A stretch of 64,000 bases of DNA from Arthrobacter antioxidans (GTDB taxonomy: Bacteria; Actinomycetota; Actinomycetes; Actinomycetales; Micrococcaceae). Location of the stretch: contig NZ_CP095501.1 of NCBI RefSeq assembly GCF_023100725.1, positions 1,426,001 to 1,490,000 on the forward strand, given 5' to 3'. Positions 36,694 to 45,801 of the stretch are shown here, piece by piece. Under the pieces are notes generated by a model. It did no database searches, was not told the DNA's origin, and saw only the letters and a list, made by a program, of their open reading frames with translations. The stretch's first letter is position 1; every line of letters begins with the position of its first letter. Position numbers and translations under genes: made by a program.

Positions 36694-37436
36694 GCCCGGA
36701 TCCGGCCCGTGCGCGCGAGCTCGAGGAACGCCTGCGGGCCGTCCGGACGCGTATCTCGTCCGCCGCGCTGTCGGCCGGACGCGACGAACCGGCGCTGGTC
36801 GTCGTCACCAAGTACTTCCCGGCCTCCGATGTGCGGATCCTCGCCGCGCTGGGCGTCACCGACGTCGGCGAGAACCGCGACCAGGAGGCGGCGGCGAAGG
36901 CGGCCGAGCTCCAGGACCTGGACCTGGCCTGGCACTTCATCGGGCAGCTGCAGACCAACAAGGCCAGATCGGTGGTCCGCTACGCCCACAGCGTGCATTC
37001 CGTGGACCGCCTGCCGCTCATCACGGCCCTCGGCAAAGCGGTCACGGCGGAGCAGGAGCGGCGGGCTGCGGCGGGGATGGGGGCCCGCGGGGACCTCCAC
37101 TGCTTCCTCCAGTTCACGCTCGACGCCGGAGCCGACCCTGCGTCGGCGGGCAGGGGAGGGGCCCTTCCCGGAGATGCGGCACACCTGGCCGAGGCCTGCG
37201 CCGCGACGGAGGGTCTGCGGCTCGCGGGTGTGATGGCCGTGGCGCCCCTGGGTGCCGACCCGGCCGGGGCCTTCGAACGGCTCCTGAGCATCTCCGCCGA
37301 GGTCCGCGCCGTCGACCCGGCCGCCTCGGCCGTCTCGGCGGGGATGAGCGCGGACCTCGAGGAAGCCGTCGCCGCCGGGGCGACACACCTCAGGATCGGA
37401 TCTGATGTCCTCGGTCCGCGTCCGGCCGTGAGGTAG
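36690..37436 (+). CDS. PLP-binding homeostasis protein YggS
   Basis: Alanine-racemase-fold protein that binds pyridoxal phosphate and keeps its cellular level balanced; no catalytic activity is established. The 248 residues have the PLP lysine 41 in LVVVTKYFP, VGENRDQEAAAKA, WHFIGQLQTNKARSVV, and the C-terminal MSADLEEAVAAGATHLRIGSDVLG phosphate-binding motif. The GTG at 36690 overlaps the pgeF stop; a second in-frame GTG lies at 36681. It is usual between pgeF and sepF in actinobacteria. Confidence 0.93.
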   Translation: MSPDPARARELEERLRAVRTRISSAALSAGRDEPALVVVTKYFPASDVRILAALGVTDVGENRDQEAAAKAAELQDLDLAWHFIGQLQTNKARSVVRYAHSVHSVDRLPLITALGKAVTAEQERRAAAGMGARGDLHCFLQFTLDAGADPASAGRGGALPGDAAHLAEACAATEGLRLAGVMAVAPLGADPAGAFERLLSISAEVRAVDPAASAVSAGMSADLEEAVAAGATHLRIGSDVLGPRPAVR

Positions 37437-37529
37437 CGTCGTGCTAGAACGGCGGTACGACGGGCACCGTGTTGGTGGCCTGTGGCACGACCCCGAACCC
37501 ACCGATCCACTTTCAGGACAGGAGTCACC

Positions 37530-38051
37530 ATGGCTGGCGCACTGCGCAAGACGATGATCTACCTTGGGCTCGCCGATGGTGATGAGCACTACGAGCCCGA
37601 AACGAAAAGCGCGCAGAGCAGGAACGAGGACTACACGGTGGATTACGATCGCGACGAGCGTCACCTCGAGCCGGCCCCGGCCGCGGTCCGCGTGGCCCCC
37701 GCCGAGGAATACCGGGCCCCGGTCACGCCGATCAAGCGTGCGCCGTCGTCCCGCGAGGATTCCGGTGCCCTGCGCCAGATCACCACGATCCACCCGCGTT
37801 CGTACAACGACGCGAAGCTCATCGGCGAGAGCTTCCGCGACGGCATCCCCGTGATCATGAACGTCACCGACATGGGCGAGGCCGACGCCAAGCGCCTCGT
37901 CGACTTCTCGGCGGGCCTCGTCTTCGGCCTCCACGGCAGCATCGAGAGGGTCACCAATAAGGTGTTCCTGCTCTCGCCGTCGTATATTGAAGTACTCGGC
38001 GAGGACCTGAAGGCAAGCGAAGGACAAACCAGCTTCTTCAACCAGAGCTGA
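37530..38051 (+). CDS. sepF: Cell division protein SepF
   Basis: Membrane-tethered FtsZ anchor essential for actinobacterial Z-rings. The 173 residues start with an amphipathic membrane-targeting helix ([14 protein letters not shown]), continue with an acidic, variable linker, and end with the SepF domain ([27 protein letters not shown] ... [20 protein letters not shown]). ATG at 37530 with CAGGAG upstream. A weak -10 (TAGAAC, 37445-37450) precedes it, so it may be transcribed apart from yggS. Confidence 0.95.
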   Translation: MAGALRKTMIYLGLADGDEHYEPETKSAQSRNEDYTVDYDRDERHLEPAPAAVRVAPAEEYRAPVTPIKRAPSSREDSGALRQITTIHPRSYNDAKLIGESFRDGIPVIMNVTDMGEADAKRLVDFSAGLVFGLHGSIERVTNKVFLLSPSYIEVLGEDLKASEGQTSFFNQS

Positions 38052-38108
38052 GCTGCGGCCCTCCGGTCGCGCAAGACCCTCCAAGGCCCGAAGGACTGAA
38101 ACTGCTCT

Positions 38109-38399
38109 GTGAGTCTGGTATTCGCCCTGATCTACCTGGTACTGATGCTGTTCCAGCTCGCCCTGATCCTGCGCATCATCTATGACGCCGTCCAGGGATT
38201 CGCCCGGGACTGGCGTCCGCAGAAATCGGCGCTGGTGCTGGCGTCGGGCATCTACTCCGTGACGGATCCGCCCATCAAGGCCCTGCGCCGCCTCATCCCG
38301 CCCCTCCGCCTCGGTGGGGTCCAGCTGGATCTCGCGTTCCTCGCCCTGTTCGTCCTGGTGCTGATCCTGATGTCCGTGTCCGCAGGCCTCGCGCGCTAG
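38109..38399 (+). CDS. YggT-family membrane protein
   Basis: Small membrane protein of 96 residues, two to three hydrophobic helices (about 1-20, 40-55 and 72-93), with the family motif SVTDPPIKALRRLIPPLRLGG in the loop. Function is not established; it is regularly encoded between sepF and divIVA. GTG start at 38109. Confidence 0.9.
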   Translation: MSLVFALIYLVLMLFQLALILRIIYDAVQGFARDWRPQKSALVLASGIYSVTDPPIKALRRLIPPLRLGGVQLDLAFLALFVLVLILMSVSAGLAR

Positions 38400-38412
38400 C
38401 GTCCGGGTCCGT

Positions 38413-38441
38413 TTCGGCAATGACGCCGGGGACGATATACG
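38413..38441 (+). promoter_or_regulatory. Candidate divIVA promoter
   Basis: TTCGGC (38413-38418) and TATACG (38436-38441) with a 17-base spacer, about 100 bases before the divIVA ATG. Confidence 0.4.
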
Positions 38442-38546
38442 CTGAAGCACAGATCGACGTGAGTCCAGCGGTTCATGTCCACAATCCGGTACCGCAGCCA
38501 CGACCGCCAGCCGGCGGGCCGGCTTCTATCAGTATGAGGTGACCAC

Positions 38547-39191
38547 ATGGCCTTGACGCCAGAAGACGTTCTTAACAAGAGGTTCCAGCCGACGAAGTTC
38601 CGTGAGGGCTACGACCAGGACGAGGTGGACGACTTCCTCGACGAGGTCGTCGTCGAACTCCGCCGCCTGGCCTCCGAGAACGACGAACTGCGCCGCAGGC
38701 TCGGGGAGGATTCCCCGGAGGCCTCGAAGACCACCGCGATCCCGGCGCCGGTCGCGGCGAGCCCGCAGGCCGCGACGGCGACCGACGGGAAGGCCGAGTC
38801 CCAGCTCACGCAGGCCGACGACGAGACCGGTCCCGCCGGGATCCCGGCCGAAGCGGCTCCCGCGGCTTCCGTCACCTCGACCGACGCCGCCGCCGGTGTC
38901 CTCGCCATGGCCCAGCGCCTGCACGACGAGTACGTCACCGCGGGCGTCGAGCAGCGCGACAGGATCATCGCCGAAGCGCAGCTCGAGGCCACCGGGCTCG
39001 TCGACGACGCCGAGGAGAAGAGCCGCAAGACCCTTGGCGACCTCGAGGAGCAGAAGACGGTGCTCGAGAGCACGGTCGAGCAGCTCCGCGGCTTCGAGCG
39101 CGACTACCGCGCACGCCTGAAGGCCTACATCGAGGGACAGCTCCGCGACCTCGATGCCCGCGACTCCCTCGCGACCGAGTCCACCTCCTAG
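38547..39191 (+). CDS. divIVA: Polar growth protein DivIVA (Wag31)
   Basis: Coiled-coil protein that gathers at poles and septa and directs wall growth in actinobacteria. The 214 residues begin with the membrane-binding domain ALTPEDVLNKRFQPTKFREGYDQDEVDDFLDE (a DivIVA signature), then a Pro/Ala-rich linker (about 60-110), then a long coiled coil (about 115-205). ATG at 38547 with GAGGTGA upstream. It closes the dcw block and is followed by a strong hairpin. Confidence 0.95.
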   Translation: MALTPEDVLNKRFQPTKFREGYDQDEVDDFLDEVVVELRRLASENDELRRRLGEDSPEASKTTAIPAPVAASPQAATATDGKAESQLTQADDETGPAGIPAEAAPAASVTSTDAAAGVLAMAQRLHDEYVTAGVEQRDRIIAEAQLEATGLVDDAEEKSRKTLGDLEEQKTVLESTVEQLRGFERDYRARLKAYIEGQLRDLDARDSLATESTS

Positions 39192-39227
39192 CAGGACGTC
39201 CTGGCCCGACCCGCGTCGGGCAGCAGC

Positions 39228-39272
39228 GGAAGGGCCGGTTGCCGGGGCACGACCCCGGGGACCGGCCCTTCC
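39228..39272 (+). terminator. Strong hairpin after divIVA
   Basis: A perfect 12-bp stem (39228-39239 with 39261-39272) encloses a second 6-bp stem (39242-39247 with 39253-39258). It marks the end of the dcw transcription block; no U-run. Confidence 0.7.
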
Positions 39273-39365
39273 CGCGTCAGGGCCGCCGGGACCCGACCCG
39301 CGGCCCCGCCGACGGCTCCGGGCGCACGACGACAGACCATGCAGCGCCGACCCCTTGGATGGACC

Positions 39366-39995
39366 GTGAACGAGCACCAGCCCGCCGACACCACCCCCGA
39401 TCCCGACGGCGACCCGTCGGCAGCAGCGGACAGCACCTCGGCGGACGGGCCGGGACGCGCGCGTCGCAGCCCGGCGCGCTACGGGCTCCTGATGCTCGCG
39501 TGCTCCCTGGTCGTCTATGTGGCGGACCAGCTCACCAAGTGGTGGGTCGTGTCCACGATGACCGAGGGGCAGATCACGCCGGTCCTCCCGCCCCTGCTCA
39601 GCTGGCGCTTCTTCCGCAACCCGGGCGCCGCGTTCTCGATCGGCACGGACTACACGTGGGTCTTCACGATCATCATGGTCGTCGTCTCCACCGCCCTCAT
39701 CCTGCAGGTGACGAAGGTCGCCTCCCGCGGGTGGTCCGTGGCGCTCGGGCTCGTCCTCGGGGGTGCCCTCGGCAACCTGACGGACCGCCTCCTGCGGGAA
39801 CCCTCGTTCGGCCAGGGCCATGTGGTGGACTTCATCGCCCTGCCGAACTTCGCCATCTTCAACATCGCCGATTCGGCGGTCGTCAGCGGCGTGGTGCTCA
39901 TCTGCATCCTGACCCTGCGGGGCATCGGCCTGGACGGTCGCCGCGACAACGAGCCGACCGGCCCGACGCCGGACCGTGACGATCATGGCCGGTGA
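39366..39995 (+). CDS. lspA: Lipoprotein signal peptidase LspA
   Basis: Aspartyl protease of the membrane that cuts the signal peptide of prolipoproteins. From the GTG at 39366 the product is 209 residues: a hydrophilic N-terminal extension, then four transmembrane helices with [20 protein letters not shown], the catalytic aspartates in [10 protein letters not shown] and [11 protein letters not shown], and [14 protein letters not shown] between them. An in-frame ATG at 39339 would add nine residues and neither start has a convincing ribosome binding site. The 3' end overlaps the pseudouridine synthase gene. Confidence 0.9.
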   Translation: MNEHQPADTTPDPDGDPSAAADSTSADGPGRARRSPARYGLLMLACSLVVYVADQLTKWWVVSTMTEGQITPVLPPLLSWRFFRNPGAAFSIGTDYTWVFTIIMVVVSTALILQVTKVASRGWSVALGLVLGGALGNLTDRLLREPSFGQGHVVDFIALPNFAIFNIADSAVVSGVVLICILTLRGIGLDGRRDNEPTGPTPDRDDHGR

Positions 39996-40920
39996 CCGCC
40001 GGGAGCTCACCGTTCCCGAGGCCGAGGCCGGGAACCGGGCCGATGCCGCCCTCGCCCGCCTGCTGGACGCCTCCCGTTCCGCCGTCGCGCAGTGGTGCGC
40101 GGACGGGCGCGTCCTCCGCGGGGGTGCTCCGGTGGCGAAGTCGGACCGCGTCCACGCCGGCGAGCGCATCGACGTCGACCTGCCGGATCCCGAGGACCGG
40201 TACCGCGTCGTCCCCGAGGCGGTGGACGGCATGGGCATCCTGCTCGACGACGAGGACTTCGTGGTCGTGGACAAGCCCGTCGGCGTCGCCGCCCACCCGT
40301 CGCCGGGCTGGGTGGGCCCCACCGTCGTCGGGGCACTCGCCGCGGCCGGCTACCGCATCTCCACGTCTGGCGCCCCGGAGCGCGTCGGGATCGTCCACCG
40401 GCTCGACGTCGGGACCTCGGGTGCGATGGTCGTCGCCAAGACCGAACCCGCCTACACGGCACTGAAGCGCGCCTTCAAGGAGCGCACGGTGGACAAGGTG
40501 TACCACGCCGTCGTGCAGGGGCTGCCGGAGCCGCTCAAGGGCACCATCGACGCGCCGATCGGGCGCCACCCGCACCACGAGTGGCGTTTCGCGGTCATGG
40601 AGGGCGGCCGCGACTCCGTGACGCACTACGAGGTGCTCGAGGCCTTCGGCCGGGCGAGCCTCGTCGAGGTGCACCTCGAGACCGGCCGGACCCACCAGAT
40701 CCGCGTCCACTTCTCCGCCCTCCGCCATCCCTGCGCGGGAGACCTCACGTACGGCGCTGACCCCCGGCTCGCGGCCGAACTCGGCCTCACCCGGCAGTGG
40801 CTCCACGCCCACCGCCTGGGCTTCGCGCATCCGCGCACGGGCGAGCCGGTCACGGCGACCAGCCCGTACCCGGTGGATCTGGCGTACGCCCTGATGGCAC
40901 TGTCCGACGGCCTGGTCTGA
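39976..40920 (+). CDS. RluD-type 23S rRNA pseudouridine synthase
   Basis: Isomerises uridines to pseudouridine, probably in 23S rRNA. The 314 residues have an N-terminal S4 RNA-binding domain (about 12-75) and an RluA-family catalytic domain with Asp144 in [15 protein letters not shown], then [13 protein letters not shown]. The start is GTG 39976 or, nine bases later, ATG 39985; both overlap the lspA end. The lspA-rluD pairing is widespread. The exact target uridines cannot be told from sequence. Confidence 0.92.
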   Translation: MTIMAGDRRELTVPEAEAGNRADAALARLLDASRSAVAQWCADGRVLRGGAPVAKSDRVHAGERIDVDLPDPEDRYRVVPEAVDGMGILLDDEDFVVVDKPVGVAAHPSPGWVGPTVVGALAAAGYRISTSGAPERVGIVHRLDVGTSGAMVVAKTEPAYTALKRAFKERTVDKVYHAVVQGLPEPLKGTIDAPIGRHPHHEWRFAVMEGGRDSVTHYEVLEAFGRASLVEVHLETGRTHQIRVHFSALRHPCAGDLTYGADPRLAAELGLTRQWLHAHRLGFAHPRTGEPVTATSPYPVDLAYALMALSDGLV

Positions 40921-40978
40921 CACGCCCGGGCGGTCCCGGGCGACACGCCCCGGGGCCCGTCACGGGGCCGGGGAGCAC

Positions 40979-40984
40979 TAGACT
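40979..40984 (+). promoter_or_regulatory. -10 box TAGACT, leaderless start of dnaE
   Basis: TAGACT, six bases (CGGGGG), then the GTG at 40991. Confidence 0.65.
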
Positions 40985-40990
40985 CGGGGG

Positions 40991-43900
40991 GTGGCTACTC
41001 CTGCATCAACAGATTCGTTCGTCCACCTCCACAACCACACCGAGTACTCGATGCTCGACGGCGCGGCCCGGCTGACGGACCTCTTCGCCCATACCGAGGA
41101 ACTCGGGATGAAGGCCCTCGCGACCACCGACCACGGGTTCGTGTTCGGTGCCTTCGACTTCTGGAGCAAGGCCACCAGCGCGGGCATCAAGCCCATCATC
41201 GGCGTGGAGGCCTACCTCACCCCGGGGACCGCCCGGAACGACCGCACCCGCGTGCAGTGGGGCGGCGGCGGGCGCGACGACGTCTCCGGTGCCGGCGCGT
41301 ACACCCACATGACCCTGTGGTCCGAGACCACCCAGGGCATGCACAACCTCTTCCGGATGTCCTCGCTCGCCTCCCTCGAGGGCTATCTCTACAAGCCCCG
41401 CATGGACCGCGACCTGCTGCAGACGTACGGGGAGGGCCTGATCGCGACGACGGGCTGCCCGTCCGGCGAGGTCCAGACCAAGCTCCGGCTCGGCCTGTAC
41501 GACGAGGCGCGGCAGGCGGCGTCGGACTTCCGGGACATCTTCGGGGCGGAGAACTACTTCTGCGAGCTGATGGACCACGGGCTCGACATCGAGCGGAACG
41601 TCAAGGCGGACCTGATCCGGCTCGCGAAGGACCTGGGGCTGCCGCTCGTGGCCACCAACGACCTGCACTACACGCACGCGGAGGACTCCAAGGCCCACGC
41701 GGCCCTGCTGTGCGTCCAGTCGGGGTCCACCCTCGCGGACCCCAAGCGCTTCAAGTTCGACGCCGACGAGTTCTACCTGAAGTCGCCCGCAGAGATGCGC
41801 GCGATCTTCCGCGACTACCCGGAGGCCTGCGACAACACCCTGCTCATCGCCGAGCGGTGCGACGTCGAGTTCAACACCAAGGCCAACTACATGCCCCGGT
41901 TCCCCGTACCGGAGGGCGAGAACGAGCAGTCCTGGTTCGTCAAGGAGGTCGAGACCGGCCTGCAGTACCGCTACCCGGCGGGCGTGCCCGACGACGTCCG
42001 CAAGCAGGCGGAGTTCGAGGTCGGCGTCATCACGCAGATGGGCTTCCCCGGCTACTTCCTCGTGGTCGCGGACTTCATCAACTGGGCGAAGAACAACGGG
42101 ATCCGGGTGGGGCCCGGCCGCGGCTCGGGTGCAGGGTCCATGGTGGCGTACGCGATGCGCATCACCGACCTCGACCCCCTGAAGCACGGCCTGATCTTCG
42201 AGCGCTTCCTCAACCCCGAGCGCGTCTCCATGCCCGACTTCGACGTCGACTTCGATGACCGGCGCCGTGCCGAGGTCATCCGGTACGTGACCGAGAAGTA
42301 CGGCGACGAGCGCGTGGCCATGATCGTCACCTACGGCACCATCAAGGCCAAGCAGGCGCTCAAGGACTCCTCCCGCGTGATGGGATACCCGTTCTCCACG
42401 GGGGAGCGGCTCACCAAGGCCATGCCGCCGGACGTCATGGGCAAGGGCCTCGCCCTGGCCGACGTGCACAACAAGCAGGCCAAGCGCTACTCCGAGGCGG
42501 AGGAGCTGCGCGAGCTCCTGAAGACCGACGCCGACTCCGAGAAGGTGTTCGAGACGGCCCTCGGCCTCGAGGGGCTGAAGCGCCAGTGGGGCGTGCACGC
42601 CGCCGGCGTCATCATGTCCTCCGACCCGCTGATCGACATCATCCCGATCATGCGCCGTGAGCAGGACGGCCAGATCATCACGCAGTTCGACTACCCCACG
42701 TGCGAGGGCCTCGGGCTGATCAAGATGGACTTCCTCGGCCTGAGGAACCTGACGATCATCACGGACGCCGTCGAGAACATCAAGGCCAACAAGGGCGCGG
42801 ACCTCGTCCTCGAGGACCTCGAGCTCGACGACAAGGAGTCCTACGAACTCCTGGCCCGCGGCGACACGCTGGGCGTCTTCCAGCTCGACGGCGGTCCCAT
42901 GCGGTCGCTGCTGAAGCTCATGCGTCCCGACAACTTCGAGGACATCTCCGCCGTCCTGGCGCTGTACCGGCCGGGTCCGATGGGCGTGAACTCGCACACG
43001 AACTACGCCCTGCGCAAGAACGGCCTGCAGGACATCGAGCCGATCCACCCCGAGCTCGAGGGTCCGCTCGAGGAGATCCTCGGCGGCACGTACGGCCTCA
43101 TCGTGTACCAGGAGCAGGTGATGAGCGCCGCCCAGAAGCTGGCGAACTTCACGCTCGGCCAGGCGGACATGCTCCGCCGCGCGATGGGCAAGAAGAAGAA
43201 GTCGGAGCTGGACAAGCAGCAGGCCGACTTCTTCGCCGGCATGAAGGCCAACGGCTACTCGCAGGCCGCGATGGACAAGCTGTGGATCGTCCTCGAATCC
43301 TTCTCCGACTACGCGTTCAACAAGGCGCACACCGCGGCGTACGGCCTCGTGTCCTACTGGACGGCGTACCTGAAGGCGCACTTCCCCGCCGAGTACATGG
43401 CGGCCCTGCTCACGAGCGTCGGCGACGACAAGGACAAGCTGGCGATCTACCTCAACGAGTGCCGCCGCATGGGCATCACCGTCCTGCCGCCGGACGTCAA
43501 CGAGTCCAGCGTGAATTTCACCCCGGTCGGGAAGGACATCCGCTTCGGCATGGGCGCCATCCGCAACGTCGGCGCGAACGTCGTCGGCGCGATGGTGGGG
43601 GCGCGGGAGGAGAAGGGGGCGTTCACCTCGTTCAGCGACTTCCTGCAGAAGGTGCCCGCCGTCGTGTGCAACAAGCGCACCATCGAATCGCTCATCAAGG
43701 CCGGCGCCTTCGACTCGCTCCGGCATCCGCGGCGGGCCCTGGCGATGATCCACGAGGAGGCCGTGGACTCGGTGATCGTCCTCAAGCGCAACGAGGCGGC
43801 CAACCAGTTCGATCTCTTCAGCGCGTTCGACGACGCCGGGGGCGCCGTGGGGGGCCTGTCCGTCGAGGTGCCGGACCTGCCCGAGTGGGACAAGAAGGAC

Positions 43901-44530
43901 AAGCTGTCCTTCGAACGCGACATGCTCGGCCTGTACGTCTCGGACCACCCCCTCCAGGGACTGGAGGGAATCCTCAGCCAGCACGCCGACTCCTCCATCC
44001 CGTCCATCATCAGCGAGGAGGGCCCGGCGGACGGTGCGATCGTCACCATCGCCGGCATGATCACCTCGCTCCAGCGCCGGATCGCCAAGAACAGCGGCAA
44101 CGCCTACGCGCGGGCCGAGGTGGAGGACCTGGCCGGGTCCATGGAGGTCATGTTCTTCGGACAGGTCTACGGGCCCATCTCGGCGGTCCTCGCGGAGGAC
44201 CTGATCGTCGTCGTGCGGGGGCGCCTGCAGCGTCGCGACGACGGCGCGGTGATGCTCAACGCGCAGGAGCTCACGGTGCCGGACCTCAGCGAGGGGCATT
44301 CCGGGCCCGTGGTGATCTCCATGCTGCAGCACAAGGCGACGGAGACCGCGGTCACGGCGCTCGGCGACGTGCTCAGGACGCACCCGGGGACCAGCGAGGT
44401 GCTGATCCGGCTCAACGGCTCACGCAAGGTCGAGGTCATGAAGCTGGGCGTGGACCTGCGCGTCAACCCGACGCCGGGCCTCTTCGGGGACCTCAAGATC
44501 CTGTTCGGGCCGGCCTGCCTCGACGCCTGA
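40991..44530 (+). CDS. dnaE: DNA polymerase III alpha subunit DnaE
   Basis: Catalytic subunit of the replicative polymerase. The 1179 residues have an N-terminal PHP domain beginning SFVHLHNHTEYSMLDGAARL, then the polymerase palm (GPGRGSGAGSMVAYAM and PDFDVDFDDRRRAEVIRYV with catalytic aspartates). LKRQWGVHAAGVIMS, fingers and beta-binding regions, and an OB fold near residues 1000-1090 follow. It is of the DnaE1 replicative length; the PHP metal-binding HLHNH motif is intact, so proofreading by PHP is possible. GTG start six bases after a -10. Confidence 0.97.
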   Translation: MATPASTDSFVHLHNHTEYSMLDGAARLTDLFAHTEELGMKALATTDHGFVFGAFDFWSKATSAGIKPIIGVEAYLTPGTARNDRTRVQWGGGGRDDVSGAGAYTHMTLWSETTQGMHNLFRMSSLASLEGYLYKPRMDRDLLQTYGEGLIATTGCPSGEVQTKLRLGLYDEARQAASDFRDIFGAENYFCELMDHGLDIERNVKADLIRLAKDLGLPLVATNDLHYTHAEDSKAHAALLCVQSGSTLADPKRFKFDADEFYLKSPAEMRAIFRDYPEACDNTLLIAERCDVEFNTKANYMPRFPVPEGENEQSWFVKEVETGLQYRYPAGVPDDVRKQAEFEVGVITQMGFPGYFLVVADFINWAKNNGIRVGPGRGSGAGSMVAYAMRITDLDPLKHGLIFERFLNPERVSMPDFDVDFDDRRRAEVIRYVTEKYGDERVAMIVTYGTIKAKQALKDSSRVMGYPFSTGERLTKAMPPDVMGKGLALADVHNKQAKRYSEAEELRELLKTDADSEKVFETALGLEGLKRQWGVHAAGVIMSSDPLIDIIPIMRREQDGQIITQFDYPTCEGLGLIKMDFLGLRNLTIITDAVENIKANKGADLVLEDLELDDKESYELLARGDTLGVFQLDGGPMRSLLKLMRPDNFEDISAVLALYRPGPMGVNSHTNYALRKNGLQDIEPIHPELEGPLEEILGGTYGLIVYQEQVMSAAQKLANFTLGQADMLRRAMGKKKKSELDKQQADFFAGMKANGYSQAAMDKLWIVLESFSDYAFNKAHTAAYGLVSYWTAYLKAHFPAEYMAALLTSVGDDKDKLAIYLNECRRMGITVLPPDVNESSVNFTPVGKDIRFGMGAIRNVGANVVGAMVGAREEKGAFTSFSDFLQKVPAVVCNKRTIESLIKAGAFDSLRHPRRALAMIHEEAVDSVIVLKRNEAANQFDLFSAFDDAGGAVGGLSVEVPDLPEWDKKDKLSFERDMLGLYVSDHPLQGLEGILSQHADSSIPSIISEEGPADGAIVTIAGMITSLQRRIAKNSGNAYARAEVEDLAGSMEVMFFGQVYGPISAVLAEDLIVVVRGRLQRRDDGAVMLNAQELTVPDLSEGHSGPVVISMLQHKATETAVTALGDVLRTHPGTSEVLIRLNGSRKVEVMKLGVDLRVNPTPGLFGDLKILFGPACLDA

Positions 44531-44545
44531 CCGGCAGGTCCGGGG

Positions 44546-44566
44546 CGGGCCCGACCGGCAGGCCCG
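44546..44566. terminator. Hairpin between dnaE and the flavin reductase gene
   Basis: CGGGCC (44546-44551) pairs with GGCCCG (44561-44566). It lies within two direct copies of a 15-base segment (44529-44543 and 44553-44567, one mismatch) between convergent genes. Confidence 0.5.
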
Positions 44567-44581
44567 GCCCGCGGACGTGCG

Positions 44582-45112
44582 TCAGATGACGTAGTCGGTG
44601 GCCGTCGGCGTGCCGTAGCTGCCGCCGTGGTACAGCAGGGGAGCGCCGTCGGAGCCGATGGTCCCGGCGACCACCTCCGCGACGACCACGGCGTTGTTCT
44701 CGAAGGACAGGCGCATGCTGATGCGTCCCACGAGCCAGCCGGCGACGTCCCGGAGGATCGGGACGCCCTCCGGTCCCGGCTCCCAGTGGTCGCCCGTGAA
44801 CCGGTCCTTCGTGCGCGCGAAGCGGTTCGCCAGGCCCTCGTTCTCGGTGCTGAGCATGTGGACGCCCACGAAGTTCGTGTTCGCGACCGCCGGCCACGAG
44901 GAGGAGGACCGTGCCATGTTGAACGTGAAGCGTGGCGGTTCGGCGGACAGCGACGCCACGGACGTCGCCGTGAAGCCGTAGGGGACACCGTCGTAGGTGG
45001 CGGTGATGATGGCCACGCCGGCGGCGTGGCGCCGGAAGACCTCGCGGAAGGACTCCGCGTGCGCGCCGGGCATCGAGGTCACGACCGGCGCTGTGGTACC
45101 TGGGTTGCTCAT
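44582..45112 (-). CDS. Flavin reductase family protein (FMN-binding split barrel)
   Basis: Probably reduces FMN or FAD with NAD(P)H, supplying reduced flavin to a monooxygenase. The 176 residues match the flavin reductase-like domain: FRRHAAGVAIITATYDGVPYGFTATSVASLSAEPPRFTFNMARSSSSW at the N-terminus (flavin contact) and FVGVHMLSTENEGLANRFAR after it. No partner oxygenase gene is nearby, so the physiological role is open. ATG at 45112 with GGAGG upstream. Confidence 0.85.
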   Translation of the reverse strand: MSNPGTTAPVVTSMPGAHAESFREVFRRHAAGVAIITATYDGVPYGFTATSVASLSAEPPRFTFNMARSSSSWPAVANTNFVGVHMLSTENEGLANRFARTKDRFTGDHWEPGPEGVPILRDVAGWLVGRISMRLSFENNAVVVAEVVAGTIGSDGAPLLYHGGSYGTPTATDYVI

Positions 45113-45184
45113 TGGTTCCTCCGAAGGCTCTGGACGTGGGACACCCCAACCCTAGGCGCGCACCCCGGACGCGGAGCGGTTTGT

Positions 45185-45190
45185 TAATGT
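45185..45190 (+). promoter_or_regulatory. -10 box TAATGT before the 45198 gene
   Basis: TAATGT ends seven bases before the ATG at 45198; there is no Shine-Dalgarno. Confidence 0.5.
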
Positions 45191-45197
45191 AGAAGTC

Positions 45198-45725
45198 ATG
45201 CGCGCCAGCCAGGAGTCGGACACCGGACCCAGCAACTACCCGCCTCCCGTGTACTCCGTGGCCGAGGACCGGCGAACAGTGCCGCCGGCGGGTGTGTACT
45301 GGTGGCTCGGGTCCACGATCCTCCTGGGTGCCGTCCTGGGGGTCGCCTGGTGGCTGCTCGCTCCCACCGGACGCCTGTTCGGCGACCCGTCCTCCGCCGA
45401 CCAGTGGCTGCTCCGGGACCTCACCCTCGCGGGCCTCGGACTCGCCGCCGGGATCGCCGTCGGTACCGTGGTGGCCGTGCGGCTCACGCTGCCCGCCCCG
45501 GTGTCGCGCATCCTGGCCGCCGTCGGCGGGTCGGTCCTCGGCTCCCTCCTCGCCCTCGGCGTCGGGGAGGGCCTCGCCTACCTGTTCGGCCCCCACGGGC
45601 AGGACGGGCGGCCCGGCTCCGACTTCCTGCTGCATTCCTACGGCGCCCTGGCCATCTGGCCTGCCGTCGCCGCCGTCATCATCTTCGTCACGGCCCTCGT
45701 CGGCCTCGCACGCCGCCGGACCTGA
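45198..45725 (+). CDS. Hypothetical four-helix membrane protein
   Basis: Family not recognised. The 175 residues have a Pro-rich cytoplasmic N-terminus (1-30) and four predicted transmembrane helices (about 34-55, 73-95, 103-128, 147-170), with a charged loop GPHGQDGRPGSD between the last two. It has a leaderless-type start and stands 76 bases before hisD, which has its own -10. Function unknown. Confidence 0.75.
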   Translation: MRASQESDTGPSNYPPPVYSVAEDRRTVPPAGVYWWLGSTILLGAVLGVAWWLLAPTGRLFGDPSSADQWLLRDLTLAGLGLAAGIAVGTVVAVRLTLPAPVSRILAAVGGSVLGSLLALGVGEGLAYLFGPHGQDGRPGSDFLLHSYGALAIWPAVAAVIIFVTALVGLARRRT

Positions 45726-45789
45726 CGGCGGGCCCGCCGTCGGCGCACCGGCAGCCGTCCTCGGGTGAACCCGCGGGCGGCGCTCCCGA

Positions 45790-45795
45790 TAGACT
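45790..45795 (+). promoter_or_regulatory. -10 box TAGACT, leaderless start of hisD
   Basis: TAGACT, six bases (CTCAGG), then the GTG at 45802. The AGG could in principle help initiation but stands too close to the start codon. Confidence 0.65.
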
Positions 45796-45801
45796 CTCAG
45801 G

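Noticed and set aside
41006..44383. 1125-codon open frame antisense to dnaE
   Set aside because: Shadow of a high-GC gene; low-complexity Arg/Val/His-rich product without recognisable motifs, fully opposite a clear dnaE.
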